Shown: piece by piece, positions 21,868-34,053 of the stretch | Numbering within the stretch: the stretch's first letter is position 1 | How the letters are laid out: every line of letters starts with the position of its first letter | Source: Telmatactis stephensoni | Taxonomy: Eukaryota; Cnidaria; Anthozoa; Actiniaria; Isophelliidae | Direction: 5' to 3' | Length of the DNA: 64,000 nucleotides | Assembly (NCBI GenBank): GCA_029948255.1 | Contig: JALIZF010001290.1 | Span: 124,001-188,000 of the forward strand | Translations under genes and position numbers: made by a program | Notes under the pieces: model-generated | Database searches by the model: none | Seen by the model: the letters and a program-made list of their open reading frames with translations, nothing else | What the model was told of the DNA's origin: nothing

Positions 21868-23008
21868 TGGCAGGTATCTCGGATGTCCCTTTGGAGCCAC
21901 CGTACATTTTGGCTCTTGTTTTAGTCATGTATAAAAATTAAAAATTAGGAACACAAATATCCATTTTTTGAATCAACAAAATCTGAGAATTAGCCAATTT
22001 TCGATTTCCATGTATGAATTTGAGTTTTCTCCTGACAGGGGACAGGTACTGCACTGTTCATCTCTAAGGGGTGGGGTGAGTCAAGCGAACAAAATAGCGT
22101 CGTCTTGACAAGACAAGAGAAAATTAAAGCCTAGTAAAAGATCTACAAGAAAATGTTATGAATTACTGAAATAAGCATATTGAAATCACAACAACAACTG
22201 CATGCTAAGATCACAGGAAAAAGATGTCATTTCCCAAGTCGGGGCTTCTCTGTGTCTGACCCTGGGAATCTATTCTATATTTCAACCTGGGAAATCTGTA
22301 ATGCCCAACCTTTTTAAAAGTAGAACAGATTCCCAAGTAAGACACAGGAATGCTTCATATTTGACAAGTTTGCAATTCAGTGACATTTTTTCCTGCTGTG
22401 CGTACAAGGGTGACCATATCATCAAGCACGAAATGAGAATATTTAGTAGTTTCAATACCTCAGTAACTGCGTACCCTTTACTCAAATAACTGAGTACATT
22501 TACTCTGATCAGTAATGGGTTACTGTGGATACACCGATTTACTCAAGATTTTTAATAAATAAACTCGCGCATTTTTGCAGTGTGTGGATGAGGATTTATC
22601 CAACAAAGAATGCTATCCACCCTTCGTACAACGAAAGGCCCTGTTTTTATCTGCGTATTTCGATTTTTTCAGATTATGGCTTTTGACTAAATTTTGTAAC
22701 TAAAAACTTGGTTCAGTAGAGAGCTAGATAGCATTCTTTTCCGAATCATAAAGAAATATCTAAAACAAGCATCCACTACTTGACGTCATCGCAGGAAACC
22801 AAAAGTATTTAATTTCAGTAGAACATGATTTTCACTTTTCGGCTTTACCATTCATCTGTTTAAATTTTTAAAAGTTCGATTTTGAAACTCCGCACCCTTT
22901 TTACATAGATAACTGTATATTTAAGTGTCCTAGTTTTCTAGCGCTTGCGCACTAGCTGGGGGACACTGTACTCTCCCACACACTACCTCTACATTAAACA
23001 TTTTGCAA
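21868..23008. other. intron region, nothing recognised
   Basis: Short open frames only (such as 22202-22489), with no motif or splice partner. Confidence 0.45.
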
Positions 23009-23017
23009 ATAATCACT

Positions 23018-23610
23018 TACCCTGGGTTCCAGTTGTTTATCGTCTCCTTCCGACGTTTATTTACTTGATAGGAGAGTCACACGACGAGAAACCCCTGGCC
23101 GCGGCAGTTACAAATCTCACTTCCATGTCGTTTACAAACGATTTGCCTTATTTGGAAACATAGCCAAACCGGTTTTAGGTCACCGTGAGGTCACGCAAAC
23201 ACAGTAGATTAAAAAATGTATACTTTTGTAATTAAGTGAGAGAAAAAGTCAAACCCAGCTCAAATAAGAAACATTAGTTTGAAAAAGTAACAATAAGTCG
23301 GCAGTAAATGTATATAGTATTTTTAAAAAGCGTCTTTTACTCGCCATAACGTCAACACTAGTAACGCTTGTAATACAACGCCGGATGTGGCAGAATAGAA
23401 CTGGTTGAACGAATCATCCAATCAAATCGCTCCTTAGTGTTTTAGCCAATCACAGAGTTACCTTCAAATTCTTGAAGGTAGTGCTCTGATTGGCTCGGCG
23501 CTTTCAAACGGTTAACTCGTGCGCCCAGGTGTTTATTTTCGCTTCTCGCGCCTTCGGCGCTCGCCAACTCTCTAAAGAAAGTGAATAATAAACCCCTGGA
23601 GCCCAGGGTA
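23018..23610. mobile_element. 593-bp element with perfect 9-bp target duplication
   Basis: The left end reads TACCCTGGGTTCCAG and the right end CTGGAGCCCAGGGTA. ATAATCACT flanks it on both sides (23009-23017 and 23611-23619). A 9-bp duplication is characteristic of Mutator-like elements. No transposase is encoded. A much shorter relative is at 53207-53287. Confidence 0.9.
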
Positions 23611-23629
23611 ATAATCACTCGACTCACAT

Positions 23630-23818
23630 GTTGATTTTTGCTAAGGGAGGAAAAACCGGAGAACCCGGAGATAAAAACCTCGTGGCATGGTAGAGAACAA
23701 CACGTCAAACAAATTCAGTTTACATATGATCCAGGCGCTCGAACTGGGACTCGAACCCGAACCACAGTACAGCGGTGAAAGGCAAGCGCTCTAACTGCTC
23801 GGCCGACCATGCCACCCA
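23630..23818 (-). mobile_element. tRNA-derived SINE
   Basis: On the minus strand the head reads GTGGCATGGTCGGCCGAGC (A box) with GGTTCGAGTCC (B box). A body with TATCTCCGGGTTCTCCGG follows, down to ~23630, adjoining the 593-bp element. The acceptor ends do not pair as in a working tRNA. Confidence 0.75.
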
Positions 23819-24067
23819 TAAAATACTTTACGATGTTATCTGACAGTCTCTTTAAAGGCCACTCGGCGAACGAATTTCTCTACCCTGTTTAAGACTTTTG
23901 GGATAAAATGTCTCTACTTTTTTTAAAAGAGCAAGGGCAAAAACCATATTGCATACCGTCATAGAGGCTATTTTAAGGTGAGGGAAGAGGTGGTTAACTT
24001 GTAGGCAAATTTCTACCATGTAAATCGCCTTTTACTGAAAATGTTTTTCATCTTTAAATTGTAACAG

Positions 24068-24403
24068 ATGTACAGGCGATTGTTGCTCGTTTGGTTGGAA
24101 CAAATGTTAGCAACATAGGACTAATTGAGGTCAACTATAATGGAACCTGGGGTACCATCTGTACCTATCATAGCGACTGGGATATAAATGATGCTCATGT
24201 GATCTGCCGAATGCTTAACTACACGGAAGCTGTAGCGCCTATTTTACAAATTAAGAGATCGACATATAACACACTCTTGAGCAGGGTTTCGTGTGTTGGT
24301 AACGAAACCTCCATTGGAAATTGCAGTCACACAGGCTGGTGGATAAGTGACTCTTCCTGCACGGGTGAAACTCTTGCAGGTGCAATTTGTAAAGTGAACA
24401 AAG
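24068..24403 (+). CDS. SRCR domain exon (whole domain)
   Basis: The acceptor TGTAACAG ends at 24067 and a donor GTAAAA follows 24403. The exon is 336 nt, phase 1 on both sides. It encodes one scavenger receptor cysteine-rich domain: ARLVGTNVSNIGLIEVNYNG, WGTICTYHSDWDINDAHVIC, RVSCVGNETSIGNCSHTGW and a final AICKV. Six cysteines are present, the set found in group A-like domains. SRCR domains are extracellular ligand-binding modules used in pathogen recognition and adhesion. The GN and NC/GW landmarks of the family are intact, so the exon is probably under selection. The preceding exon is inferred to be 2172-2220 and the next recognised one is 45449. A readthrough frame continues to 24480 but lies past the donor. 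Confidence 0.9.
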
Positions 24404-25207
24404 GTAAAACTTTGCATGAATATTACACAAGTATTGCAGCACTTAGCAGCAGTTATGTTTTCCTCAGATATTTGAGATGATACCATAGTTTCCATGGTCA
24501 GTCCAAGTTTTCTGAGGGATATATAATCTCTAAATGCCCTGGGCCTCGTTGTTCGAGAGACGATTAGCGTTAACCCAGGATTAGCTTTCGAATCAAACGG
24601 GCCCAATCTAATGACTGCTACTAATGCAACCTTATGTATAGCACAAACCTTGCTTCTTTATGTTTAAAATCATAAACAGTAGCCTGAATTGCAGTCCATA
24701 GCAAAATACTGGTTTATAGTGCGTCAGCGAATCAGCGACAGACCTCTTGTTCTAGATCCCCATGCAGCAACGTACCCAAAACTTTGATTGGGTTACGCTT
24801 AGGAGATTTTAAGGTGACTTGTTATTTAATTTGTCCGATTAATCGTGTTAGTCATTGGCCTATATCGGTGAAAGCTAGGTTATTGCAAGGCCATTGATGA
24901 TCCCTTCATGGCAATTATAAAATTTGAGCACGCTCGTAAACTAAGAACATTTTGTGGAATATAGCTTCTAGATCTGCCTTTTACGGACAAATGCTATTCA
25001 AAATGAAGCTAGCCTCGCATTGGCAGCTAATTCATTGGCTCTAATTCAGATTGGTGGACATTCAGAATCATTTTCGGGGGTGGTCAACTAGCTCATTTTA
25101 CAATTCTCCCAAACAACCCATTAAAATGCCATTAGTATTAGAAAAATGCAGCAAAGTACTGAATTAGACTTGAAGATATAGGATTAATTAATTGGCCTTG
25201 TTAATTG

Positions 25208-25253
25208 GCCTTATCCAAGGAAAAGCCGGATACTCCTTTTCCTTGGATAAGGC
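25208..25253. repeat. perfect 17-bp-stem hairpin
   Basis: GCCTTATCCAAGGAAAA and its exact complement are separated by 12 bases. The left arm is preceded by a doubled AATTGGCCTT. It may be a remnant of a small MITE. Confidence 0.7.
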
Positions 25254-25818
25254 TTAAATTTTAGATCGGAAAAAGCGGTGGTTTTGAGCGTGGTATTGAA
25301 GAAGCGATTTACGTGACAAATTACGTTCCCCGAAGCTCAACGGAAAGAAAGGTCTACGTATTCAGTTGTCGGGAACCTTGGACTGCATTCTATCTGGTCC
25401 CCGGTCCTCCTCCAAGTCCAGCATTAACATTCTGCTGAAGAAGGATTGATAGAAGATACTATTCGAAACGTCCAAGTGGGGTAAATTAGTTCCAGTTGAA
25501 AGTTAAAAAAATTCAACCATTAACTCGAGCTAATCTTTGGAAGATGAACGTTTGAGTGACTCATTCTTGCTTAATTCGCCATATGAATTCGTCCATTTTT
25601 AACTCGTGGATTGAGGGGTCGAATATGCAAATGAGTCAGCTTACTACTTCGTGTATGACAACATGAAATTGCACTGTTCAATCTATCTGTTGTCTAACTA
25701 GAATGTTGCCATACATAAAGTAGTAGCCTATTGTGTCACTCACTCACTCACTCACTCACTTTCCTGTAAACTTCCGGTTTGTGAAACTTTACTTCCGCTA
25801 TTCCCGATAATAAGTTAC

Positions 25819-26034
25819 GGTGCTACTTCCGTTCCAATAATTTTCGGCGATCAGTATGGATAGTGTACTCGAGGACTTTGTCGAGAAACTTTGAACGTAA
25901 TGTAACTGTTTTAAATTTGTGTACAATACGGTGCTAACTTCCGTTCTAATAATTTTCGGCGATCAGTATAGTACTCGAGGACTTTGACGAGAAGCTTTGA
26001 ACGTAATGTAACTGTTTTAGATTTGTGTACAAGC
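25819..26034. repeat. tandem duplication of ~108 bp
   Basis: The segment from TACGGTGCTACTTCCGTTCC to TTTGTGTACAA is repeated head to tail (25819-25928, 25929-26034) with a few substitutions. Confidence 0.85.
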
Positions 26035-28833
26035 CACAATTTTAGGTACAAGATCTCAGCTCGGTAATACACATATTTTTAATATGACCCTCGACTTACC
26101 TCGTGTTCTACTGACATGTCTACACAGGTCCAAACTCTGCGAAGATTATATGTGTCGGATGTTAGGTGAAAATGCTAATAGATAATTTCTTATCCTTGCC
26201 ACATTTCATGTTGAACTACTCTCAGCTCCCTCATGCAGCTTGGAATAATTTTACTAATTTTCATCGCATCTCCTTTGAGCTGTTCGATACTCGGATATGA
26301 AAACCTTTCTGAATGGGCTTTGTCCTGTCGTCAAGCAACAAAAATCGTCGCAAGTCCAACATGAATGAGTCATCCAAGCATTTTAGTGTTTGCACTCTAT
26401 CAGCACGAGAGTAAATGGTGAAATAAAAAGCAAACGAAATCATATTTGAGTACGAACTGCGGGCCTGCCGAAACTGACCGTGAGTGGAACCAATACGGTC
26501 TCGCTAGGAAAACGGCATCAAAAAAGTGTATTGAGTTTAAGTTTGGTGGCTATCAAGAGTTGTTTTATGGAGTAATTTATTTTATTCATAGCGAGATTTG
26601 ATACACAGAGAAACTTCTTTTATAATTCAGTTTTTACATATATTACATGGGATACAGCCCTAAATTAACAAGAGCCAAAATGGCTTCTCGCTCTGGTCGC
26701 TTTTTGGGATAAAATGTTTGAATTTTTCTGTGAAGTTTTTATTTCTCTCACCGGCGTTTGAGCCTTTGGGTTTCGAGAAGTGAAACTACTTAGCTCAGTT
26801 GTGTGACATGAACCTGGAAGTGACGTCCATACTTAAGTTGATTATTTATTTATTTTTTTTCTTTCTGTTTTTAAAGGAGATTCTATTTGATATACTTATG
26901 CTAAGGTATTTTGTTGACTTGAGGCACAAGGATATATTTGCAGTTGCGTGACACTGATAGACAAATCAAAGGTCAAATTAAATATTCTCATTGTCAATGT
27001 CGTCGGTCACAGTGAAGTTTACTATTTTTGGTATCGATGAAAACAATTTTGAGAGGTAACCGAGAACAAGAAAACATCATTATAAACAAATGCGTTAGTA
27101 AAATGCAATGGGCAAAACGCTTTTTAGTTCTGAATGATGGCCGTTTTCGGCGATCGCCTGTCTACTACTGATTCCCGGTACTGATTACTAATTTCTAAAT
27201 TTCATCTAAACAGCTTGCTTATAAAGCTAGTTAAGCTTAGAAGTGAATTGCACAGAGAGTGGGCGACAAATCTCAGAAGCAAATGGACAAATTGTTCGAC
27301 GTGAATCACACAAAAAGTATGGCGTCACGAAAAAATGTCACATAAACAAATTAAAAAGTCCTAAGACAGCTTTTGAGAACACATCGAACATGTGCCTGTT
27401 TTCCGAATTATGCCCGATGGCATATGGAAAAACGAGATCGGTAGTGATCGCGGCAGTTCGGAGACATTTCGATTTTCCGGACAATAGGCGTAGATGTGCC
27501 GATACTACTTCGTACGTCTTCGGATGTCTTCGTCTTATCACGTTTTTTCACGAGGGTGCGTAGTAAAGGGAAAATCATTTTCTGACCCTCCGAACGATCG
27601 GTTTGCAATCCTCAGCTCTGGGCCCTTCGGGCCAGAGCAATAATATATATGCAAAACATAACACCCTGAATTGTAAATAACTCCGTGGTCAAATGGTTAA
27701 CGTTGTACGTTGGCTGCAGAGTTAGGGGTACCAAGTTGAATGCGCAGATCTGACATGTTCACTAGCATTTTCTTTTCTTTGCTTTTTCTTTTTTCTTCTT
27801 CAATTCTTCTTTTGTTTCATTATCTTTTTTTGTTCTTTGATACCCAAATCTATTATTTTTCGATAAAGAAATTACATTAGCTCATATTATTAATATTTAA
27901 CTATTTAAAAATTCCTTTAAATGCTTTACAGGTGGACCCAATCTTAATGTTTAAATTTGTGAGAGCAATGATCTATAATTAAAAAAAATATAAATTGCTT
28001 CAATTGATATATATTTTATTTAACTAAGATTTAGTTTTTGCAATTGGGCTTTGTGGTCATTGTTATCGGTCAATCCGGAGTCAATCCACGAGCTACTTCG
28101 CCATTGGCGGGTTGATTAATTACACGAACAATTTTTTAACAGTTGATACTATTCATTTGACATTTTTCTAAAGATTGGCCAAGTTCTTACCAGGAAAAAA
28201 ACCTCCATAAGCTATCAAAAAGTGAAAATTAACCCGCCAAATGCAGCGGGTGAGGTTCAACAGATATTCGAGCCTAAATTTTAACGAACGTGGAATCCCC
28301 CCCCCCCCCCCCCCCCCCGGCAAAAAGAAGATAGCCGGGCTAACAATCTTCCCATATGACCGTATCGTTCATGAGTTTGATATCTTATTAGATTAGCACA
28401 GCCGGTTCAGCTTCTAGACGAACCCTTCCACAGTCTGAAATTGTGACGGCATTTCTATAACATTTCTATAAAAGACATCATATTCTGTAAATCCTCAAGG
28501 TTTAGTTTTATTCATGCCTTCCACAACATTCGACACTAAGCAGCCTATTCTTTGTCTTCGTCGTTAGTGTGTATTTCTCTTTCCAGTATCGAAATAAAGA
28601 AGTTCATGCATGCAATAAATTTATCAAAGTTGAGTAATTCTTACACTGCAATCAACGAAGGGGTGTATTTCTAACAAGTCTTGACGCAGGAAAATGGCGT
28701 CAAGTATAATGGGCAAACTGCGTGTAATTCGAATTGATTGTACCAAATATTTTTGCTATCTAAAAAATGTAAACAGAATTTCAAGTGTAAGTTTTCGATC
28801 TCACGAAAAGTCAGCAACTTTGCCGTTAATATA

Positions 28834-29880
<1,047 letters not shown>

Positions 29881-31159
29881 CCTCAGAACAGATACAATGG
29901 GCCCTTAGGCCCATTATAAAAAACTGTATACGTACTCCATGCATCCACGTTATCAAAACCAGTAAACATTCCATGTCTTCGTCAATCTGGCGTACGAAAA
30001 TTATCGTGATAGATTCACAATTAGATTCATCGAACAACATTTGCACTGTTTGTTCAATGTCTCAAAATCTGGCTCTTTCTCAGTATCTCCCTTTCTTACC
30101 GCCGTTTTCGATGAAACGCGACTACCTAGACTTCAATATCGAAGTTTGCACATTGCATTATATGGACTGGTTGTGTCTTGGTTCAGTGTTCAAGTTAAGT
30201 TCGTTCGTAACAGTGATAATTCCCGCCATATTCTATAAGAGAAATTTCAAATCAGCTGATGGTAGGAGAAACATTCGCTAAGAAGATCAGAAAACTTTAT
30301 AAGGAAACTTACTGGGTGGAATGTAAGTGTTCAAATAGAGGAAAACGAAGCAAAATGTCTGGTAAGTAAAGACTACTACGAAAATGTTGTTTATTTTCTT
30401 TGATATGTCTCTCTGAAATTGTCAAATTTGGAATCACGCAACAATGGTATGTCCTCCTCCTGTAGCTAGAAACGTTTTTTGCGTGAAGTACATGATTACC
30501 CAACATCCAGAGATGTACGAGGACGAAATAAAAGACTGGCTGGAATACGTAACAGGTGACCGTATCGCTTTAGCTCAAATCCACAAATGTTTGAAAAACA
30601 TGAGATTATCAAGGAGAAAGGTACAAATAGCTATTCCTTTTTACGTTTCTACTTTTCTCGTCGATAAACTACGTCTTTTTGTCTCCTAGTTGTTGGTTGT
30701 AGCGAAAGAAAGGGACGAAAGAAAACGCGCAAGGTACAGAAGAGTTATATCACGCTTCGATAGAGAACAACCTATTTTTATAGATGAATCGCGGCTGAAG
30801 ACGAGAGAACCTTTCAGGTGTGAATCCACTCGTAATATACGGTATTTTGTTTTTACGAAACAACAAAATATTCTATAGCTTCATGCATGCTACAATAATA
30901 CACTATTTCACTGTTTTTAGAGACGATATGCTCGTGATTTATAAGGGCTAGGACGGATTTCCCGTGTTGAAAATTTCACTCGTGGAACACGATATAGTGC
31001 ACTAGCAGCGATTTCCATTGATGGGGTCGTAGCAGCCAGTAATAGATATGATTCGCAACGCTGGTGGTATTTGTATTTTTCTCCCGTAAGTATATATCTT
31101 TAATTAAGGGGTAAGGCTAACTTAAGGCTGTATTCTAAAACACAGACGGAGTGTGTAGT

Positions 31160-31336
31160 TCCAAAAAATATCCATACCCCAACCAAGAAGGGATTTTGAA
31201 ATTCCGTAGGGGAGGGGGGTCAGAGAAAGAACAAAATTACAAAGTTTGTATGGAAGATATATGGAAGTTCCAAAAGATTGGGGGGGGAGGGGGGGACAAT
31301 TCCCTCCTTGGTGGGGGTATGGATATTTTCTGAAAC
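31160..31336. mobile_element. ~177-bp MITE inside the transposase gene
   Basis: Inverted ends contain AAAATATCCATACCCC... and ...GGGGGTATGGATATTTT, with G-rich inner parts. It separates transposase exons. Confidence 0.8.
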
Positions 31337-31546
31337 TAAGCAATCTGAAGGTTGGAAATTTAGAATGAATCTGAAAATGGTTTATCAATTAAATGGAAGA
31401 TTTCAGATTTGTATCAGTGACTCCAGAGAAAGAGGGGGAGTTACATAATAGAGGGGCCCCTATCTGAACATATTGAGCATTCCAAACATTTTTCTAAGTT
31501 ATACAAAATTGTTCATTTCACCCTACTTCCCCCTCCCCCTAGCTGC

Positions 31547-31651
31547 ACTACTTACCCCCCTAGCCACACATACTTCCCTCCCCCTAGCCACACATACTCC
31601 CCCCCCCCTACTAGCCATACATACTCCCTCTCCCCCTTGCTAGCCATACAT
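31547..31651. repeat. C-rich tandem repeat
   Basis: About four units of CTAGCCACACATACTCCC with variable C-runs. Confidence 0.8.
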
Positions 31652-32089
31652 ATTTAGTGCAGACTAAGAGTTTGTATCACAGCCTATCAAGACTTTCACT
31701 TCACAAATATCCTTTGCAGTCCATACTCACCTGACATGAACCCCATAGAAGATGCATTTGGAACAGCTAAGGCATATGGTTGAGGAGACATCCAGATATT
31801 AGCAACCAGTATCCAAAGCGATGTTTTTAAATAGCTTGAAACAAGGTATTAATAGACAAGCATTCAACAAAGTCAGCTTTATTGGCTTTATGCGGCTCGG
31901 ATCTTTATATCCGATAAAACACTCTCTCTCGTTCTTTATACTATACATAAATTACAACAGCTTTCTAACTGCATCAACAATTTTTTCTGCATCATCTGTA
32001 TCAGTTATACCCATTTCCCTAAGAATGATGCATCCAAAGTGGGGATGAACAAGATTATTTAAGCACAAGCCATCCATTTTACACTTTTG

Positions 32090-32225
32090 TGGTTACTGGC
32101 TTTAAGCCAGTAACACACTATGTCATGGGCTGCATGCGTGCGTGCTAATTCGGAAATCCCCGCAGTAGACACGAAGTGTCAAGTCGAAAGATATGCGAAC
32201 CTCGTGCGCTCGTCCGAGGGTGTTT
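32090..32225 (+). repeat. dispersed repeat with ACACGAAGTGTCAA core
   Basis: It begins with the palindrome GTTACTGGCTTTAAGCCAGT and continues through GTAGACACGAAGTGTCAAG to GTCCGAGGGTGTTTAAG. Related copies are at 36290-36405 and 36890-37000, with a diverged one at 18086-18212. An AATAATCAAATATAGG tail follows several copies. Confidence 0.75.
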
Positions 32226-32528
32226 AAGCAAAAAAATATGTTTTCTCGTTATTGAAGTTTCTGACTCTTAAAATACTCAAAGCAATACTACCAATAAATT
32301 CTCAGTATTTAACTTCGAAACAAGCAATTGTTTTAAGATTTAGGAGGGAGGGTACTTCTTGGTGGGCAAAATGTTGTCGTAAGGTAGAAGTTCCATGATC
32401 GTCAAGTTGAGGGGGTGGTGATCTTCACGAAAAGACTAGAAGAGTTGAATTAGGACTGCTAGTTAGTGGTTGACGGACAGCTTGTCTCGGGTGTCCAAGT
32501 TTTGTCCCGTGGCCTATCACGTGACCTG

Positions 32529-32670
32529 GCTAGCCCTAAACCTTGGTCCTAACCCTAATTTAGGCCTAGCCCTAACCCCAGTTACCCATACCCTAGAATT
32601 TTTTTAAACCCTAGATTCTTAACTCTAACCCTAGCTTTGAACTGACCCCAACCCTAACTGCCTAACTTTC
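32529..32670. repeat. degenerate telomere-like CCCTAA repeats
   Basis: Multiple CCCTAA/CCTAACCC units in the same orientation with substitutions and short gaps. This is an interstitial array, the complement of TTAGGG. Confidence 0.65.
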
Positions 32671-33559
32671 ACCAGGGGTGTCAAATGCCCTGGTCACGTG
32701 ACCTCCATTGTTCTCCATTAAGTCGATTATTAATAATCAAATATAGGCTCTGTGGTTATAAAATATATATCTCCATACCAAATTGTTCACTTTAGTTGAT
32801 AAAGATATCTGTAAGGAAAACGTTTCACCAATTTTCGATAAACATGGCGTTGACGAAGCCGTTCCGAATGATTATTTAATATTCGATGCTAAAAGCCATG
32901 TTGTGGTTTTCGTTAACGATTAGTTATAGTTCCTTGGGGTCCAAAATATGACCCGCACGTGTTTTTGACGATTTCGATCTACTTTTAAGTCTGCCTTTTG
33001 TAAAATTCAATGCCTTTCCGGTTTCACTGTTTGCATGAATATTGCATGGACGGTTTCTCTCTCAGTAAAAGTTTCGTGAGTGTGATAAATATTTCCCGAA
33101 TAAACACGAATGCCATGATATCTGGTATGTCCTATATGCCTGTCAATAGTGTGTAAAGATGTAAAGATTACTGTCATGGCAGTCCCGGTGTGTGGGTTGG
33201 GGGGGGGGGGGGGGGGGGGGAGAGGGGGTCTGCCCTTTAGATGATACACAGGTAGCCCAATCTTTGATCGATATATTCAAATATAGAAATTTATCGAAAA
33301 TGAAATAAATCACATCTTTTACCTGTATTTTAATGTTCTATTGCATTCTTTGTGGTTTTTGGATGGTTTGGTTGCATTTTGAGGCGATTTAGAGGAGGAA
33401 AGGAGAATGCATTGCATTTCCCAAAGCAGTCAGTTTGTCCAGGATCGTTGTTGACATCATTCTTTGTCCTTTTTTGCAGTTTCGTTTTGTTTATCTATAT
33501 TTGGATTTGAGGCCGGTAATCACATGGCCTCATAGAGGTCTACCTGTTTTGAGAGACTT

Positions 33560-34053
33560 AGGCATGATCGGAATTTTTTGGGATAGGGTGAATTGCTAAA
33601 TTGCAATTAGATTGAGAACCCCTCTAGGCGTAAACGCGCTTAGAAATCAACTGAATTGGCTTTGGAGTCTTTGGATACAAGAAGTCAGGTGATTGCATGC
33701 CTTTTCATGGAAAATTTGACCAGAGGAAATGATTGATATAAAAAGATTTGAATTGCATTTTAGAACAATTTAGACGGTTTCTAATGAGCACGTTGATTAT
33801 TTCAAGATATCGATCTCAGATCTGTTTTCCCTTGTACTATCAACTATATCGTCATACTGTACTAAACTTTAATAGGTTCAATCTGTAACTGTCTACAAGA
33901 AGTAGTTATTATTCGCTATGTCTCTGATACATAAAAATGTACAGTTTCAATCGTAATTTGCTTTAATAGACGATTAGTTTTTAGTAGCTCGGAAAACAAA
34001 GTGGGCGGCATTAATTAACATTGTGAAGTCGAGTTGTAAACAAAGGGATAATT
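33560..34053 (-). repeat. right inverted end (inner part) of the IS630/Tc1-type element
   Basis: Complement of ~29410-29880, including AATTTTTTGGGATAG and TTTTCATGGAAAATTTGACC. It stops abruptly at AAACAAAGGGATAATT, where the nested insertion begins. Confidence 0.85.

Larger units (their letters stand above)
24404..28831. other. intron 2 (left part), no gene
   Basis: No coding exon recognised. It holds a hairpin (25208-25253), an ACTC microsatellite (25737-25760), a tandem duplication (25819-26034), a doubtful tRNA-like stretch near 27678-27745, a poly-C tract near 28300-28318 and the hairpin CTCTGGGCCCTTCGGGCCAG near 27614. Confidence 0.5.
30259..31782 (+). pseudogene. IS630/Tc1-like (DDE_3) transposase, decayed
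   Basis: Exons fit at 30259-30361 (MVGETFAKKIRKLYKETYWV), 30466-30620 (MYEDEIKDWLEYVTGDRIAL, a helix-turn-helix-like part), 30690-30817 (ARYRRVISRFDREQPIFIDE, with the first catalytic Asp in FIDES) and 30921-31085 (RGTRYSALAAISIDGVVAAS). A last piece at 31715-31782 has SPYSPDMNPIEDAFG, the family's end motif with its Glu. The region with the second Asp is missing; a MITE (31160-31336) and a GC-rich stretch lie there instead. A stop follows the start of the fourth exon. These transposases cut out and insert Tc1-type elements at TA. This copy cannot be active. Confidence 0.85.

Noticed and set aside
25432..25472. CTGCTGAAG...GAAACGTC as a hammerhead ribozyme
   Set aside because: The CTGATGA box is altered and the middle stem (GATAG/CTATTC) pairs poorly; weaker than the candidate at 38721-38747.
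27243..27563. 106-codon frame (+)
   Set aside because: No family resemblance, no splice context, and overlapping minus-strand frames of similar length; kept as non-coding.
27678..27745. tRNA-like sequence (TGGTCAAATGGTTAACG)
   Set aside because: The A-box-like part is fair but the B box is degenerate and no cloverleaf closes; at best a worn SINE.
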